Positions 45,119 through 56,762 of a DNA stretch of 64,000 nucleotides are shown one piece after another (position 1 is the first letter of the stretch; each line of letters starts with the position of its first letter). A program made the translations under genes and the position numbers. A model generated the notes under the pieces. The model saw only the letters and a list, made by a program, of their open reading frames with translations. It searched no databases and was not told where the DNA came from. Source of the stretch: Campanula takesimana. Its lineage: Eukaryota > Streptophyta > Magnoliopsida > Asterales > Campanulaceae. The stretch lies in contig JAOWBW010000039.1 in NCBI GenBank assembly GCA_026119855.1, positions 1,860,001 through 1,924,000 on the forward strand, written 5' to 3'.

Positions 45119-46138
45119 ATGGCTTCGAACGGCAACAGCAATGGTGAGAATATTTCTGTGTCCAACGAAGGGTTATTCAAGATGGTGACAGCATTTAAAG
45201 GGCAAATTGATACGCTAGCCGAGGATGTCCGTAACAAAGATGATTTATGGCGAGCCCGTTACGAGCATGTGGAAATTACCCACAAGAGAAAAGTTGCTAA
45301 GCTCAAGAACCAATTGAAAGGGCTCACAAATGAAAGGAAAGAGGTCCTAAGCATCGACACCGGTCTTGTCAATACTATCATGTCCTACATTGACCAAAAG
45401 CTTAGTGGGCTAAATTTTCACAAGGGCCCGAGCACCGATCCTCATCAAGCTTCTCTTCTAATGAACACAATGGTGGCCCTTCCCGAGAAATTCAAGATGC
45501 CCGATATTGGCAAGTTCAAGGGCAACTCTTGTTCCGATGCTCACATCGACTCCTACATTTTGGCCATGCTACCGAAGAAAGTGTCTCCTCAAATAATGGC
45601 ACAGTGCTTCCCACTTACTCTCAATGGGGTCGCAAAAGATTGGTATATGGGTCTCCCGATTTCCACCCGCCTCAATTGGGATGCCGATGTGTTTGCCTTC
45701 AAGAAGCAATACCAAGGAAATTTCATGTACCGTCCCACAAAGAAAGAATTTGAGAACACTATGCAAGAGGGCAATGAATCATTTGGGGACTTTTCCCGTC
45801 GTTGGAATGACAAGTTAGCCGAGATTGTGGATAGGCCCTCAATTAAGGAACAAATGGACATCTTCTTGAAATGTTTGACTTGGGACCACCGAACTCATCT
45901 TAGTGGGGCCTTTTATCCGGATTTTGCAAGCATGTATGATGCGGGAATTAGAGTTGAAAATTTGCTCCGAGAAGTGGCTGAGTCTTCATATGAGACAAGC
46001 TTCAACGACGAAGGGTTCCCGAGAAATCCGAGCAACGGCATGGAAGAATGTAGTGACATAGAAGACTACAACAACAATGAGGACTACAACGACATGGGGG
46101 ACGACGACAACAATCTCCGTTTCTCTTTCTCTACCTAG
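45119..46138 (+). CDS. Element B gag (capsid part only)
   Basis: An intact 339-residue reading frame. Residues 1-110 are an N-terminal coiled-coil-like region (MASNGNSNGENISVSNEG start). Residues about 115-290 resemble the Ty3/gypsy Retrotrans_gag capsid fold (FKMPDIGKFKG, GVAKDWYMGLP, FGDFSRRWNDKLAEI). The C terminus is acidic and Asn-rich, and the nucleocapsid knuckle seen in A, C and D is missing, so it is truncated by a deletion. It may form capsids but would lack the usual RNA-binding domain. Confidence 0.82.
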   Translation: MASNGNSNGENISVSNEGLFKMVTAFKGQIDTLAEDVRNKDDLWRARYEHVEITHKRKVAKLKNQLKGLTNERKEVLSIDTGLVNTIMSYIDQKLSGLNFHKGPSTDPHQASLLMNTMVALPEKFKMPDIGKFKGNSCSDAHIDSYILAMLPKKVSPQIMAQCFPLTLNGVAKDWYMGLPISTRLNWDADVFAFKKQYQGNFMYRPTKKEFENTMQEGNESFGDFSRRWNDKLAEIVDRPSIKEQMDIFLKCLTWDHRTHLSGAFYPDFASMYDAGIRVENLLREVAESSYETSFNDEGFPRNPSNGMEECSDIEDYNNNEDYNDMGDDDNNLRFSFST

Positions 46139-46629
46139 TAGTAGGAATAAAAAAAAAGAGTCAAAAGTCCTCTTAAGTGTGCATTAATGTTTTCTCTCGT
46201 CCTATGTTAAATGTTCGAGTCCATTGAGTCATCAAATAAAGGCCGTTCTTGTCCTCATACACTCCTCCAAGTTGTTCAATTTAATTCTTGGCAAAATGAT
46301 AAAAAAAATGTCTAAACAAATTTTGGAATGAAGGCCATCGCTTGAACGCCTAGGGGCTAAACATCGACGACGGCATCAACAACGAAGAAATCAACAACGA
46401 CGAAATCAAGACAAAGAAAGGTGGAGCAACAATCATAAAGCAAAGTTTTCAAAAGGGGATAAAAAAAAAGGCTCGCTAGGTTGAAATCCTCAAATCAAAC
46501 TAGGCAAAAGTTAGAGCAAAAAAAAATAATAATAAAATCCCCCTCACTCAAAGAAGTAAAAGATCAACATCATTCCACCGATGAAGGACGAAGCAACAAC
46601 AATCTCGGCGAATGGAGAATCCACAAGAA

Positions 46630-46666
46630 CTACGGTGACCTGAGCCTCTTCACCGGAGGAACGTAG
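46630..46666 (+). other. Conserved foldable motif, B copy 1
   Basis: Begins CTACGGTGACCTGAG and ends CGTAG, 37 nt. The outer stem is CTACG/CGTAG and the inner hairpin CCTC/GAGG. GGCAACC follows. Confidence 0.7.
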
Positions 46667-48180
46667 GCAACCTTTGGGTCCGGTCTCATGCAAGAAAGAA
46701 GATATGTTTAGCCCTAGCGCGTTATGGTGATCGGCCTTCATCTCGAACTTGTCAAGACGTCTTTGTACGATTCATTTGCCAATGAATTAATCACCAAAAG
46801 ATTGAACAACTTTCTTAGATTTGGAATCGTTTTCCGTTCCTTGTCGAGTCTAGGGGTTTCTCTTCTTTTTGCGATACTCCCAGTTTCTTGCAATCAAACT
46901 GGGGATTTTTTTCTCTTCTCTCTTAATGACTTACTTACCTTCGTGAGTCATTCAAAAAATATACATACATGAAGTCAATACTAGGGACATTTCCCTAGTC
47001 GAGTCAATGTCACTCATCTTTAGTGACAAGAGGTCTTCACCGCAAAATCACATGTCTCTCATCCTCTGCTAGAGTCAATGCACACTTCCTCATTAATCGA
47101 GTCAAAATGAAGACGCAAAAGAGATGCACGCTAGATTGAAAACCCGAAAGGGCGGTCTAGGCAAAAAACAGGGTGCATCATAAAAAAAAATGAGAGAGTG
47201 AGAGAGAGAAGGGAAAGAGAAATGGAGATCTCCAGCCTCTAAATAAGACAAATGCACAAGTTCTACATTGGGTCTCCTCAGCAAGTCAATCCCCACCAAG
47301 CCAACTTTGGAATTGCAAAAGGCTTGACGAGATATAGAACCATCAAAGGTCATTTTGGGTTATTGGAAAGATTGTTCTTGCAATGTGCATCTTTGGGCTC
47401 ATGTAAAAGAAAGCCCGTGGTAACCGAGACCCGTCCGAGAACGAGCTTATCATTAAAGGGGTACGAGGTTGCACAAAATAATCCCCAGCTAGTCAGTTGG
47501 TTTGGGCAACAACATGTAATTCAAGCTTCTACAAGCATGTCCCTCTAAAGTATGCTGAAAGACTCCCGAGAATGGAGTAGCTCTTGCCATGTCCCCTTGT
47601 GTTTGTTCCCCCACACAAGGACGAGTCTCTTGTTTTGCTCAACAAGTGATGACGCCCTAGGGGCTATGTGACTCAAGAAATAAAACTTCTCTCGCTTCAT
47701 TTGACAGTTAACGAGCCCTTGGGTTACGCTCAAGAAAGATGTGTGAGACTATCCTCAAAGTATCTCAAAAGGAATGTCGAGAAGCACCTTCTTATCATGT
47801 ATGCTCATACTTGTTCCCCCGATCAAGGATGGGCCCTTCTCGTTCCACTCCTAATCAATGGTGTCACTCTAGGGGGTACGATCAAGTTTTAAAGGCTCCC
47901 TCGGTAAGAAGAAATTCACTTCAGTGTCCCCGGCGGAGTCATGTGCAACATTGGAAGCTTCCTCATTTCGGCACCGAAGGTCTCAAGGGGCTTCGCAATC
48001 TACAATCTTTTGGGCTATGGCATTACAGTGATACAAGCAAAGGGCAATATTGGGGCTTCGCAACCGACAGTCTTTGGGACAGCAATGCTCAAGCAATGCA
48101 ATGTGGAGAAGTCTTATATGAAAGAGATCAAGCTTCAAGGGTCTCCCAACACCTCAAGTCAAAGGTCTCTTGGTTTTAAA

Positions 48181-48790
48181 TGAGGGCTCCGATGTTATGA
48201 ATGAATTTGATGATTTTTGTTAGAACTTACAACGAGATCATGAAGGAAGTCTTAGAGAAAAGGAAAAGGATTCAAGGAAATGCCAATATGATAACTCGAC
48301 CAGAGTTACGGCTAATCCCAATGTTTCTGCAAGTACTGCACCCCCTTCTCCAAGATCAAAAGCACATGCTGCACCTGAAGATCCGTTATTAGTTCAACTC
48401 AAGAAGACTCAAGCAAACATACCGTTTGAGATTTTATCACGCCAAGGCCTTATCTTCCGCAACAACATCACCATCACCCACGACTTTGAATAAGGGCTCC
48501 AATGTTATGAATGAATTTGATGATTTTTGTTAGAACTTTCAGCGAGATTATGAAGGAAGTCTTAGAGAAAAGGAAAAAGATTCAATATGCTAAACTCACG
48601 TGATTGGGTTATAGCGGGAAATGCCTCGGCCAATCCTAATGTTTCTGCAAGTACTGCACTCCCTTCTCCAAGATCAAAAGCACAGGCTGCATCCAAAGAT
48701 CCGTTATTAGTTCGACTCAAGAAGACTCAAGCAAACGTACCGTTTGAGACTTTATCATGTCAAAACCCTATCATCTGCAACAACATCACC
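48181..48790 (+). repeat. ~310-bp tandem duplication in element B
   Basis: Two copies begin with GGGCTCC-ATGTTATGAATG at about 48181 and 48491, then proceed in parallel through CTTCTCCAAGATCAAAAGC and AACAACATCACCATC. They differ by substitutions and small indels. C has the single-copy equivalent near 61965-62290, so the duplication arose in B's lineage. Confidence 0.82.
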
Positions 48791-49564
48791 ATCTTCCACG
48801 AGACATTTCCCGAAGATTCTACTGCATTTTCAACATGGACCCTCCGCCACTTGGGTACCAACCACAAAAAAAAGGGCATTCATCTCCAAACAAGAGGAAG
48901 ATCACTTTCATGAGTTCTACCCAATGGTGCATCTGCTCTCAATACAATGCCAAGATAAGTTGGGGCTTCACACCGAAAGGTCTTCACATCCCGCCATCGA
49001 CAAGCTCGCAAACAACAAGCCCACGATACTTGGGGTTTAGTAATCTCTCAAAGCTTGGTATCAATGATCTTCTCTTGGAGCTTGCTCACGTCAACAGCAA
49101 AAGGCGATTTATTTGAAAAGGTCAAGAGTCGATTCATCTTGGGGGCTATGCAAGTCTCTCATAGTTTGGCATCAAAGGCATTCTAGGGGCCTTACAATCA
49201 GCAACCCCTTATCTCGGCATCGAATGTCTTTTGGAGCCCCATAACTGACACATCTCTTGGGGCTAGAAATCACTTTTCGTTGGGCAAAACGGCAACGACG
49301 ACAGAATTCAAGCAAGGCAATCCAGACTTCGATTGAACATGACTTGATCTTGGGTTGGCTTTACAAACACACAATGGTTAAAATGGTTCACTCACGAACT
49401 AAAAAAAAAATCTTTTTCTCACGTATGTGCATATTCTTTTCTTTCTAATTAAAAAAAAAGATTTTATTATTGTTATTATTTTTTTCTTTTCTTGCGCAAA
49501 ATTATGTGTTTCCTTTTTGCTTTGCTCCTAGCATTCTCCCCCAGCATTCTCCATCATCTTTGAA

Positions 49565-49599
49565 CTACGCTGGTCTGATTCTCTTAAAGGGATACGTAG
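49565..49599 (+). other. Conserved foldable motif, B copy 2 (variant)
   Basis: Begins CTACGCTGGTCTGATT and ends CGTAG, 35 nt. The outer stem is kept and the inner stem is CTC/GGG (with one T-G pair). GGCAGCC follows. Confidence 0.65.
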
Positions 49600-50200
49600 G
49601 CAGCCTTTTGGCACGACCAACCCATCACCCAGAATACCATCTCACCGACACTCCATCAAAGGTAAAAACAATTCATCATCACCAACATCATCATTCTCCA
49701 TCCAAAGCATGGACATTCTTCATCAAAAGCATCAAGGCATCCACCACCACAACACTAATCCATCAAACGGCAATGGTAAGTGAAGGTATGAATACATCCG
49801 AGGCTTTCCTCAAATCACACCGCACACAAAATCACTTTCTCCATTCTTACAAAAATTCTCTCTCATGCAAAACTGCCTTCAAATCACATCACACCACAAG
49901 CACAATTTCTCTCATAACTTCCATTTCACATCTCATACATGTCACAAGCACATATACCTGCAAATCACACACTTAACAGGTACCACCACAAGGTCAACAG
50001 CATCTGCAACTCAAGGCACTTCAGCCCCAGCAGAAAGTGATCCGCCGTCAACTACGCCTGCATCCCACAGGGTCAAACAATTACAATTCAATGACAACAA
50101 CTCGGTCTATGGTGAGCCGAAAAATCACAACCTTTCCATCAAGCAACACAACAATATCACATATAGGCAGACGGAACCTCGGTTCCCGCCATCCGCAAAT

Positions 50201-50389
50201 GGATCCCGCATCAGTAACCGGATCCCGCATCAGCAAACGGATCCCGCTTACGCAAAAGGATCCCGCATCAACAAACGGATCCCGCATCAGCAAACGGATC
50301 CCGCTTCAACAAACGGATCCCGCATCAGCAAACGGATCCCGCATCAGCAAACGGATCCCTCTTCAGCAAACGGATCCTGCTTCATATCC
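50201..50389 (+). repeat. 19-bp tandem repeat before the B 3' LTR
   Basis: Nine full units and a partial one start every 19 bp from 50201 with the consensus GGATCCCGCATCAGCAAAC. Each unit contains GGATCC or a close variant. It lies 165 bp before the 3' LTR. In C the equivalent place holds a 76-bp (4 x 19) array. Confidence 0.93.
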
Positions 50390-50553
50390 TTTCTATATCA
50401 ATAAAGCCTCTCACACAGGGAGCGCACCCCTATCCTTCGCAAATTTCAAATTCATGTTTTATCGAGTCTTTTTTTTCTCATGTCGATGTCCTCGGCGGTT
50501 GTCTTTCTTTCGTCGACGCGTTTTGCTTTGCAATCCACATCGCCGAGGGACTT

Positions 50554-51828
50554 TGTAGACACCCCGCTTTGGACCTCTCACCCCGATTGCATACATAGTA
50601 TTTTTATTTAACTTGTTTTTGTTAATTTCTGTTACTTCCGTTAAGTTCCTAACTGATTCCGTTAATTTTGGACTAAACTGCATAAAAGAGTTAACTTTTA
50701 GAGTCATTCTATTATTCTGTTATTTTTCACCCGCGGGCGCCTCCGATAATGTCCACGGCCCGCGCGCGCCTCTCGCCCCAAAGGCCGGAAGCGCGTGCCT
50801 CCCGATATGGCAGTAACGGATTGCACCATTTTTACCTCCCTTTTCTTATTTACAACATCTCTTCTTGATACAAAAAGACCTTCTTTTACATCCACATTCA
50901 TCCCCCCTTATTTCATAAATCCCAATCCCATATTCTTAGATTTTTCCCAAAAACTAAATATTTTATTTATTTATTATTTGATTTTCTTTTATTTATTTTA
51001 TTTCTCTTTATTTTTCTATTGGTTGAAAGACCACATTTTCCTCTCTTTTCTACCTATTTAAACCCCTCATTTTTACCTTAGAAGGGGACCTCAACATTTT
51101 TTCTCTAGCCAAAACTCTAGACTTTTAGGACCTTGAATTTTCAACACTTTCTCTTTACACAAACTCTCCACAAATTCTCCGAACAAGAGTTTTAACAACC
51201 AAACTCTACATAAATTTCTACACAACCATTTCTCTACAACAACAACACTTTCAAGTCAAGGTTTCAAGTTCTCTTTTCTAAAGGTACAAGTTTTCTCCTT
51301 CTCTTTTATTTGTGTCTTACTAGTATGCAATCTCCATAAAAGGGAATACAACCAAAAGGCTACTTCACTATTGAAGTTTGGCCAAGGTTACATTCCAACA
51401 TTCCAAACTCCATTTTAATTTACTTTTCATTTTTTAATATAATTGGTTAACAATAATTCAACATGTAATCTTTAGCATTAAATTAATAAAATCATTTCTC
51501 TTTTAATTTCCCCTTTCTTTTCATCGTAATCATTAGCACTTTTTTATATTAATTAATTGAAGGACTTTTAGCATTAGAACACCAAGAATAGCAAGACCCG
51601 CGTAAGCGGGGCGGAGTGGGTGTTTAAGCACTTCCCACTCCGTCACCTAACCCCCGAACCCTTCTCTTTCCGAATCTTTGGTTTCGTAACATTAAATTGG
51701 CTATTTTCTTAGGTTTTCTTATGTTCCTCTAAAAACATAGGTGGCGACTCTAAACTCTAAAATCAATTAGACATCCTAGGATAATTCACCGCTCTAGCCA
51801 AGTAGTGGGCTTTCCCGGGGTATCTACA
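50554..51828 (+). repeat. Element B 3' LTR
   Basis: 1275 bp, same ends as the 5' LTR and preceded by a short purine-rich stretch (GAGGGA). It shares all blocks with the 5' copy. The + strand frame that seems to start at 51805 is in fact LTR joined to element A. Confidence 0.92.
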
Positions 51829-54800
51829 GATAATTTGGTAGAAGACCCTAGAACTGCCCTTGATAGAGCTAAAAACGAGGCAGGCCTCGCCAATCTGACC
51901 AAAATGACTGTGGCAGATGGCGAGGCACCTGATGTTGACTCAGATTATACTTCAGATATTTTTAATGATAGTGAATTCCCTTATTACTCTCTGTCTTTAG
52001 CAAAACCTATTTCTCTCTCTCCAAACTCGGAACCAGAGAAGATATACTTCTCAACTAATTTTGTGTCCATGATAGAGGACAAGACTGATGATGTCGATCC
52101 AAGGACGTTGGTCTCACCGATGGTTGGTAAATTGAAGAATTGGTGCACATATGACGGACCAATAGCAACGACAAATTTCATGACCGAGGAACTTGGACTG
52201 GCTGATCCCCCTACAACCTCCCCTATTGAGTCTCCTGTTAGTTCCCCTAGGTCGTCTAGGTTCGATGTCATTACCTTTGAATTTGAGTCTTCTTCCAAGT
52301 ATAACAACCTCACATCGGAAGACTATGAATTGGTCTCCAACGCCATGTTTCCCTTCGCACTAAATGAAAACCTCGATCTTTCCGAGTATCCCATTATAGT
52401 CACTCTTATAAATGATAAATTAACTAATCAACCTAATGATATACAAATAGTTAATAACGATTCATTAAAAGAGGCAGACACAGATGAACTAAATGAGCGA
52501 AATTTCAGAGCAGGTTATCAATCAAAGGGAAAATCGAGCCCAAGCTGCCGATGAGGTGTTAATATGTGTGAATCTGGGAACAGACGACGAGCCAAAGGAA
52601 ACACAGATTGGGAGCTTCTTTCAAGATGAAGAACAGGAAGCACTGATTGGGTTACTCAAAGAATATGTTGACGTATTTTCATGGTCTTACAAAGATATAC
52701 CGGGGCTGAATAACTCCATTGTAGAGCACAAAATTCCGATAGCACCAGACGCCAAGCCGGTAAAACAGAAACTTTGCCGCATCAAGCCAGAATGGTCACT
52801 GCAAGTGAAAGAAGAAATTGAGAAGATACTCAGAGTGGGTTTCATAAGGGTGATTTAATATCCGACGTGGTTGTCAAATATAGTTACAGTCAAGAAGGCT
52901 AATGGCAAAGTCAGAGTTTGTGTGGATTTCCGTGATCTCAACAAAGCAAGTCCCAAAGATGATTTTCCGCTCCCAAACATCGACATGTTGGTGGATGCAA
53001 TGGCTAACTATGAGGTCAAGTCATTTGTGGATGGTTTCGCTGGGTATAATCAGATCAAGATGGCTGAAGAAGACCAAGAAAAGACTGCTTTCACTACGCC
53101 GTAGGGGACATACTGCTACACTGTAATGCCATTTGGGTTGAGAAATGCTGGGGCTACCTACCAACGTGCAGTGACTGCCTTATTTCATGACATGATTCAC
53201 AAGGAAATCAAGGTGTACGTAGACGACATGATTATACACTCCAAGGGTTCTGACGGTCAACACCTAATTGACTTACGGAAATTCTTCAACAGACTGAGGG
53301 AACACTCCATGTGCCTGAATCCTGACAAATGTACGTTTTAGGTAGTTTGAGGAAAGGTGCTAGGATATATGGTCACAGAACGCGGAATAGAAGCTGACCC
53401 AAAAAATATTCAAGCCATCATGGATATGAAGCCGCCCCGTATAGAAATGGAAGTCAAAGCATTCATGGGAAGGCTACAATACATTAGCCGCTTCATCAAT
53501 TAGTTGACTATAGTCTGTGAGCCGATCTTCAAGCTAATGAAGAAAACCGCCAATATAGAATGGAATTGCGACTGCCAAGAAGCCTTCGAATAGATTAAAA
53601 AGTACTTAGTGAATACCCCAATCCTATGCCCGCCGTATAAGGAGAAGCCAATGCTGCTATACTTAACTGTAACAGACACGGCCGTCGGCGCCATACTAGC
53701 ACAAGAAGCCAAAGACTCCTGAGTAGAAAACGCCATATACTTCGTCAGTCGGAAGCTACAAGGCAATGAGCTTAACTATTCAGCATTAGAAAAGACGTGC
53801 ACTGGAATGGTGTGAGTAGTCTCCAAGCACAAACATTACATGGTATCTCACCCCATACGGTTGGTATCAAAGATGGATCCGATCAAGTATTTATTCAAAA
53901 AACCATCAATGTCCATGAGACTCGCCAATTAGTCAGTATTTCTGGGAGAGTTCGACATCACGTATGTTCCAAGAAAGGCAGTTAAAGGGAGAGCTATGGT
54001 AGATCAGTTAGCAGATTCTCCGAGTACTGAAGAACGAGGGTCGGACCCTGAATTTCCAGACGATGGTATTTTTTCAACGGAGGCCATGGACAAGTGGCAG
54101 TTATTCTTCGACGGGGCTGCAATCACAAGAGGCAACGGAGTAGGGCTTTTTTAGTCGATCCCAAGGACGAACATACCCCAATAGCAATAAAGTTGAATTT
54201 CACAACCACCAAAAATGCTGCTGAATATGAGGAGTGCATAGAAGGCTTAGAAGAATACTTAGAACGAAATTTAAAGGAGTTAGAAGTATACGGAGATTTG
54301 GCGCTGATTATAAACCAGACAGCGAAGAAGTGGAAGACTGTGGACCCCTATCTGCAGTTATACCAAGTTTACATGGACAAGCCGATCGAACAATTCCGAG
54401 AAGTCACATTTCATTATCTCTCGCGAGATAGAAACAGATTCTCCGATGCACTCGCCACCCTGGCATCTCTTGTAGAAATCCCCGAAGGGAAGTCAGTCAA
54501 ACCCTTCAGAGTCGGCCGAAGAGAGAATCCTGCATATTGTTGTGAAATCCAAACGGAATCAGAAGCAGTTGAGGATCATTGGTATGCGCAGATTTACAAA
54601 TTCCTTAAGCATGGGGAAGCTTCCTTTGAAGGAAACGTTAAAGTCAAAATCCTACAAGCACTAAAGAGGCTAGCGGGACAATTCATACTGTTAGATAATG
54701 CTTTATACAAGAGACACTATGACGGAATTCTTCTCTTATGTTTGGGAAGCAAGAAAGATGAGACCATCATGGAGGAGGTACACAACGGATTGTGCAGTCC

Positions 54801-55830
54801 GCATATGAATGCAAGAATGCTCCGACAGAAGATCACTTGTCTGGGTTACTATTGGATCACCATGGAAACAGACTGTATCCAATGGGTCAGAAAGTGCCAT
54901 AAATGCCAAGTGTGCTCCAACTTAAACCATATCCCTCCGCATGGCCTCTACAGTATGACTAATCCTTAGCCATTCGCAACATGGGGCATTGATATCATCA
55001 ATAAGATCCATCCTGCAGGAAGCAACGATCATTAATTTGTGCTGATAGCTGTAGACTATTTCACCAAATGGATCGAGGCGCAATCTTACAAAGTGTTAAA
55101 TTCCAAGAAGGTAGCACAATTTATCAAAGAAAACATCATGTACTGTTATGGTGTCCCAAATTTGATCATATCAGATAATGGTAGTCATTTCGAAGCAGAG
55201 ACGGCCCGTCTACTCGAAAAATTTATGGTAGAAAGGAAGAAATCCTCCCCATACTATCCCCAGACTAACGGAGCAGTTGAGGCAGCTAACAAGACTATCG
55301 AGTAGATCATCAAAAAAATGTCTATAAGGGGAAGGGATTGGCCCGACAAACTACCTTTAGCGCTCTGGGGCTACAGAACATCAGTACGCACCGCCACCGG
55401 TGAGACTCCTTACGCTCTTATATACGGCATGGAAGCAGTGCTCCCCATCGAGTTAGAAGTACCGTCCTTAAGGGTGTTGCTCGAAAATCAAGTGAATGAG
55501 GTAGAATGGCTCCGCAGTCGCTACGACTAATTGGCTACCTTGGACAAAAGGAGGCTCAAAGCTATAGAACACATCAGAGCCTATCAAAGGAGGACGACGG
55601 ATGCCTTTAACAAGAAAGTAAAACCGGTGGACATTAAGGAAGGAGATTTGGTGCTCAAAGTATGCTTCACAAACAAGTTCAACCCCTTGGGCAAATGGGC
55701 TCCAACATGAACTGGCCCTTACGTGGTACAAAAGATCTTCTCCGGAGGAGCTGTTAGGATGGCAGATTTGGAAAGCAATCATTTCAAGGAACCCATCAAC
55801 ATTAGTAAGTTCCGCTGCTACTACAACTGA
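51829..55830 (+). pseudogene. Element A pol (RT, RNase H, second RNase H, integrase), decayed
   Basis: After the B target site the frame gives a Ser/Pro/Asp-rich spacer (to about 52550). Then comes RT (VNLGTDDEPKE, VFSWSYKDIPGL, VCVDFRDLNKASPKDDFPLP, VMPFGLRNAGATYQ, YVDDMI at about 53216), RNase H (about 53380-53850), a second, archaeal-type RNase H (WQLFFDGA, KNAAEYEECIEGLE, about 54085-54500) and integrase (HMNARMLRQK, CHKCQVC, WGIDII, ISDNGSHF, YPQTNGAVEAANKTIE, to the end). Two RNases H define the Tat/Ogre lineage. At least twelve in-frame stops and a frameshift near 54150 make it dead. I see no aspartic protease (DTG/DSG) between gag and RT. Confidence 0.88.
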
Positions 55831-56154
55831 CCACCACGGTCCTCTCTTACAAACGGAACTCTCCATCAATGCGCTCCTGCAAGCGGCACTCCCTCAACGG
55901 TCTTCTACAATGACCTCAAAAAATAAAAATAAAAAATAAAAAAAAATAATCATTTTCCCTGTTACTTCCCCTCCTCTATCTTCCCTTTCTACAATTAGAA
56001 ATGAACTACGGTGACCTGAGCCCCTTAGCCCTACTTGTAATAGGGGAACGTAGGCAACCTTCAAAGGTGCGGTCTCAAAAATAAATAAAAATCCAAATTT
56101 GGTTTGAGCAAATACATAAGCAAACATCTGTATAACTAAAAGCAAAATCTGTAT
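55831..56154 (+). other. Element A 3' untranslated region
   Basis: Short noncoding run after the integrase stop, holding the A copy of the foldable motif (56006-56053) and an A-rich stretch. No ORF. Confidence 0.55.
56006..56053 (+). other. Conserved foldable motif, A copy
   Basis: Begins CTACGGTGACCTGAGCCCC and ends AGGGGAACGTAG, 48 nt. The same outer stem is present and the inner stem CCCC/GGGG is longer-looped. Sequence in the inner stem differs from B and C but pairing is kept. Confidence 0.68.
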
Positions 56155-56762
56155 TGTTGGGTATGCTTATTACTTAACCCTCCTATTTATGTTAGAATTG
56201 ATTGATACTATCACCTAAGTTTATTTTAAGGACTTTAGGACCCTATGTAAGAAGTTTTATAACTTCAATTTTTAGCTAAGTCCTCTTTATAGACTAGGCT
56301 TAGTGATTAGGGCTTATACTTTGAATTTGAGGTCTCATGTGCAATTGTCTAAGTGTGATGCACATGACTCCCATGAGCAGCACCCCATCTGCGCAACTCA
56401 ATGCGCATGGCTTCCATGCGCGCGCAGTTTTGCCTTAGTTAATTATTTTATTTCTTGACCTCATATTTTAGAAGCTTGGAAAGCGTCAAGTCAAGATACG
56501 CTTTTTGGAATGAGCCAAAGTGCTGATGTGTACATACGACAAAACAAACACACTCAGCATACACGTAGATGGAGACGCGCCTCAGTTTGAATTTTCAAAT
56601 GAAGACACCTGTCATCCTTCTAGAAGAAGTTTGAAGTTTGTGCTCTTGCTCTGTCTCCAAGGGCTATAAAGGACACCTGCGCACCAATCACATTGTGCCA
56701 GCTCATTGTCCTTGCTCAGAGCTCCAACGGCTAGTTTTGAATCTCCACTATAAATAGCCCTC
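56155..56762 (+). other. LTR-like or unassigned segment
   Basis: Begins TGTTGGGTATGC and has a strong TATA box (TATAAATA, 56749) close to the point where C is inserted, so it could be the U3 part of an LTR, possibly element A's 3' LTR. However, it shows no similarity to A's 5' LTR that I can see. It contains CpG-rich ATGCGCGCGC motifs near 56396-56430. No ORF. Confidence 0.4.

Larger units (their letters stand above)
46139..50553 (+). other. Element B long noncoding interior
   Basis: About 4.4 kb where pol would be expected. Only scattered short ORFs occur, none with recognisable domains. It includes two copies of the foldable motif, a ~310-bp tandem duplication, many segments phased by TTGGGGCTTCGCAA / GGGGCTA-like phrases (about 47430-49260), a terminal 19-bp tandem repeat and the polypurine region. 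C carries a homologous interior. Confidence 0.65.
42603..51828 (+). mobile_element. Element B: non-autonomous Tat/Ogre-like LTR retrotransposon (gag only)
   Basis: The 5' LTR (42603-43874) and 3' LTR (50554-51828) differ at about 40 positions by eye (about 3%). The target duplication is GATAG (42598-42602, one change) and GATAA (51829-51833). The primer site is a perfect tRNA-Arg(ACG) complement. The only coding region is a partial gag. No protease, RT, RNase H or integrase is present in the 6.7-kb interior, so it must rely on enzymes in trans. Inserted in element A. Confidence 0.9.
30184..56154 (+). mobile_element. Element A: decayed Ty3/gypsy Tat-type LTR retrotransposon, with two nested insertions
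   Basis: A's own sequence is 30184-34094, 42383-42602 and 51829 to about 56154; the gaps are a copia element and element B. The gag reading frame runs across both insertion points when they are removed (one residue is shared at each), which proves that the three pieces are one element. Order: LTR, tRNA-Arg primer site, gag, RT, RNase H, second RNase H, integrase. It is riddled with stops and frameshifts. A was inserted into D; the flanking bases at its left end are GTTGT. Its 3' LTR is not identified. Confidence 0.78.

Noticed and set aside
47252..48183. Overlapping 80-146-residue ORFs in B
   Set aside because: No domain, mutually overlapping in different frames, and C's homologous region has different ORFs; noncoding interior.
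50201..50389. CRISPR-like array
   Set aside because: Units are contiguous with no spacers, in a plant retrotransposon. It is a simple tandem repeat.
49865..50404. 179-residue ORF over the 19-bp array in B
   Set aside because: The repeated peptide is only a translation of the tandem repeat. A 19-bp period is not a multiple of three, so the frame rotates, and no start or codon pattern supports coding.
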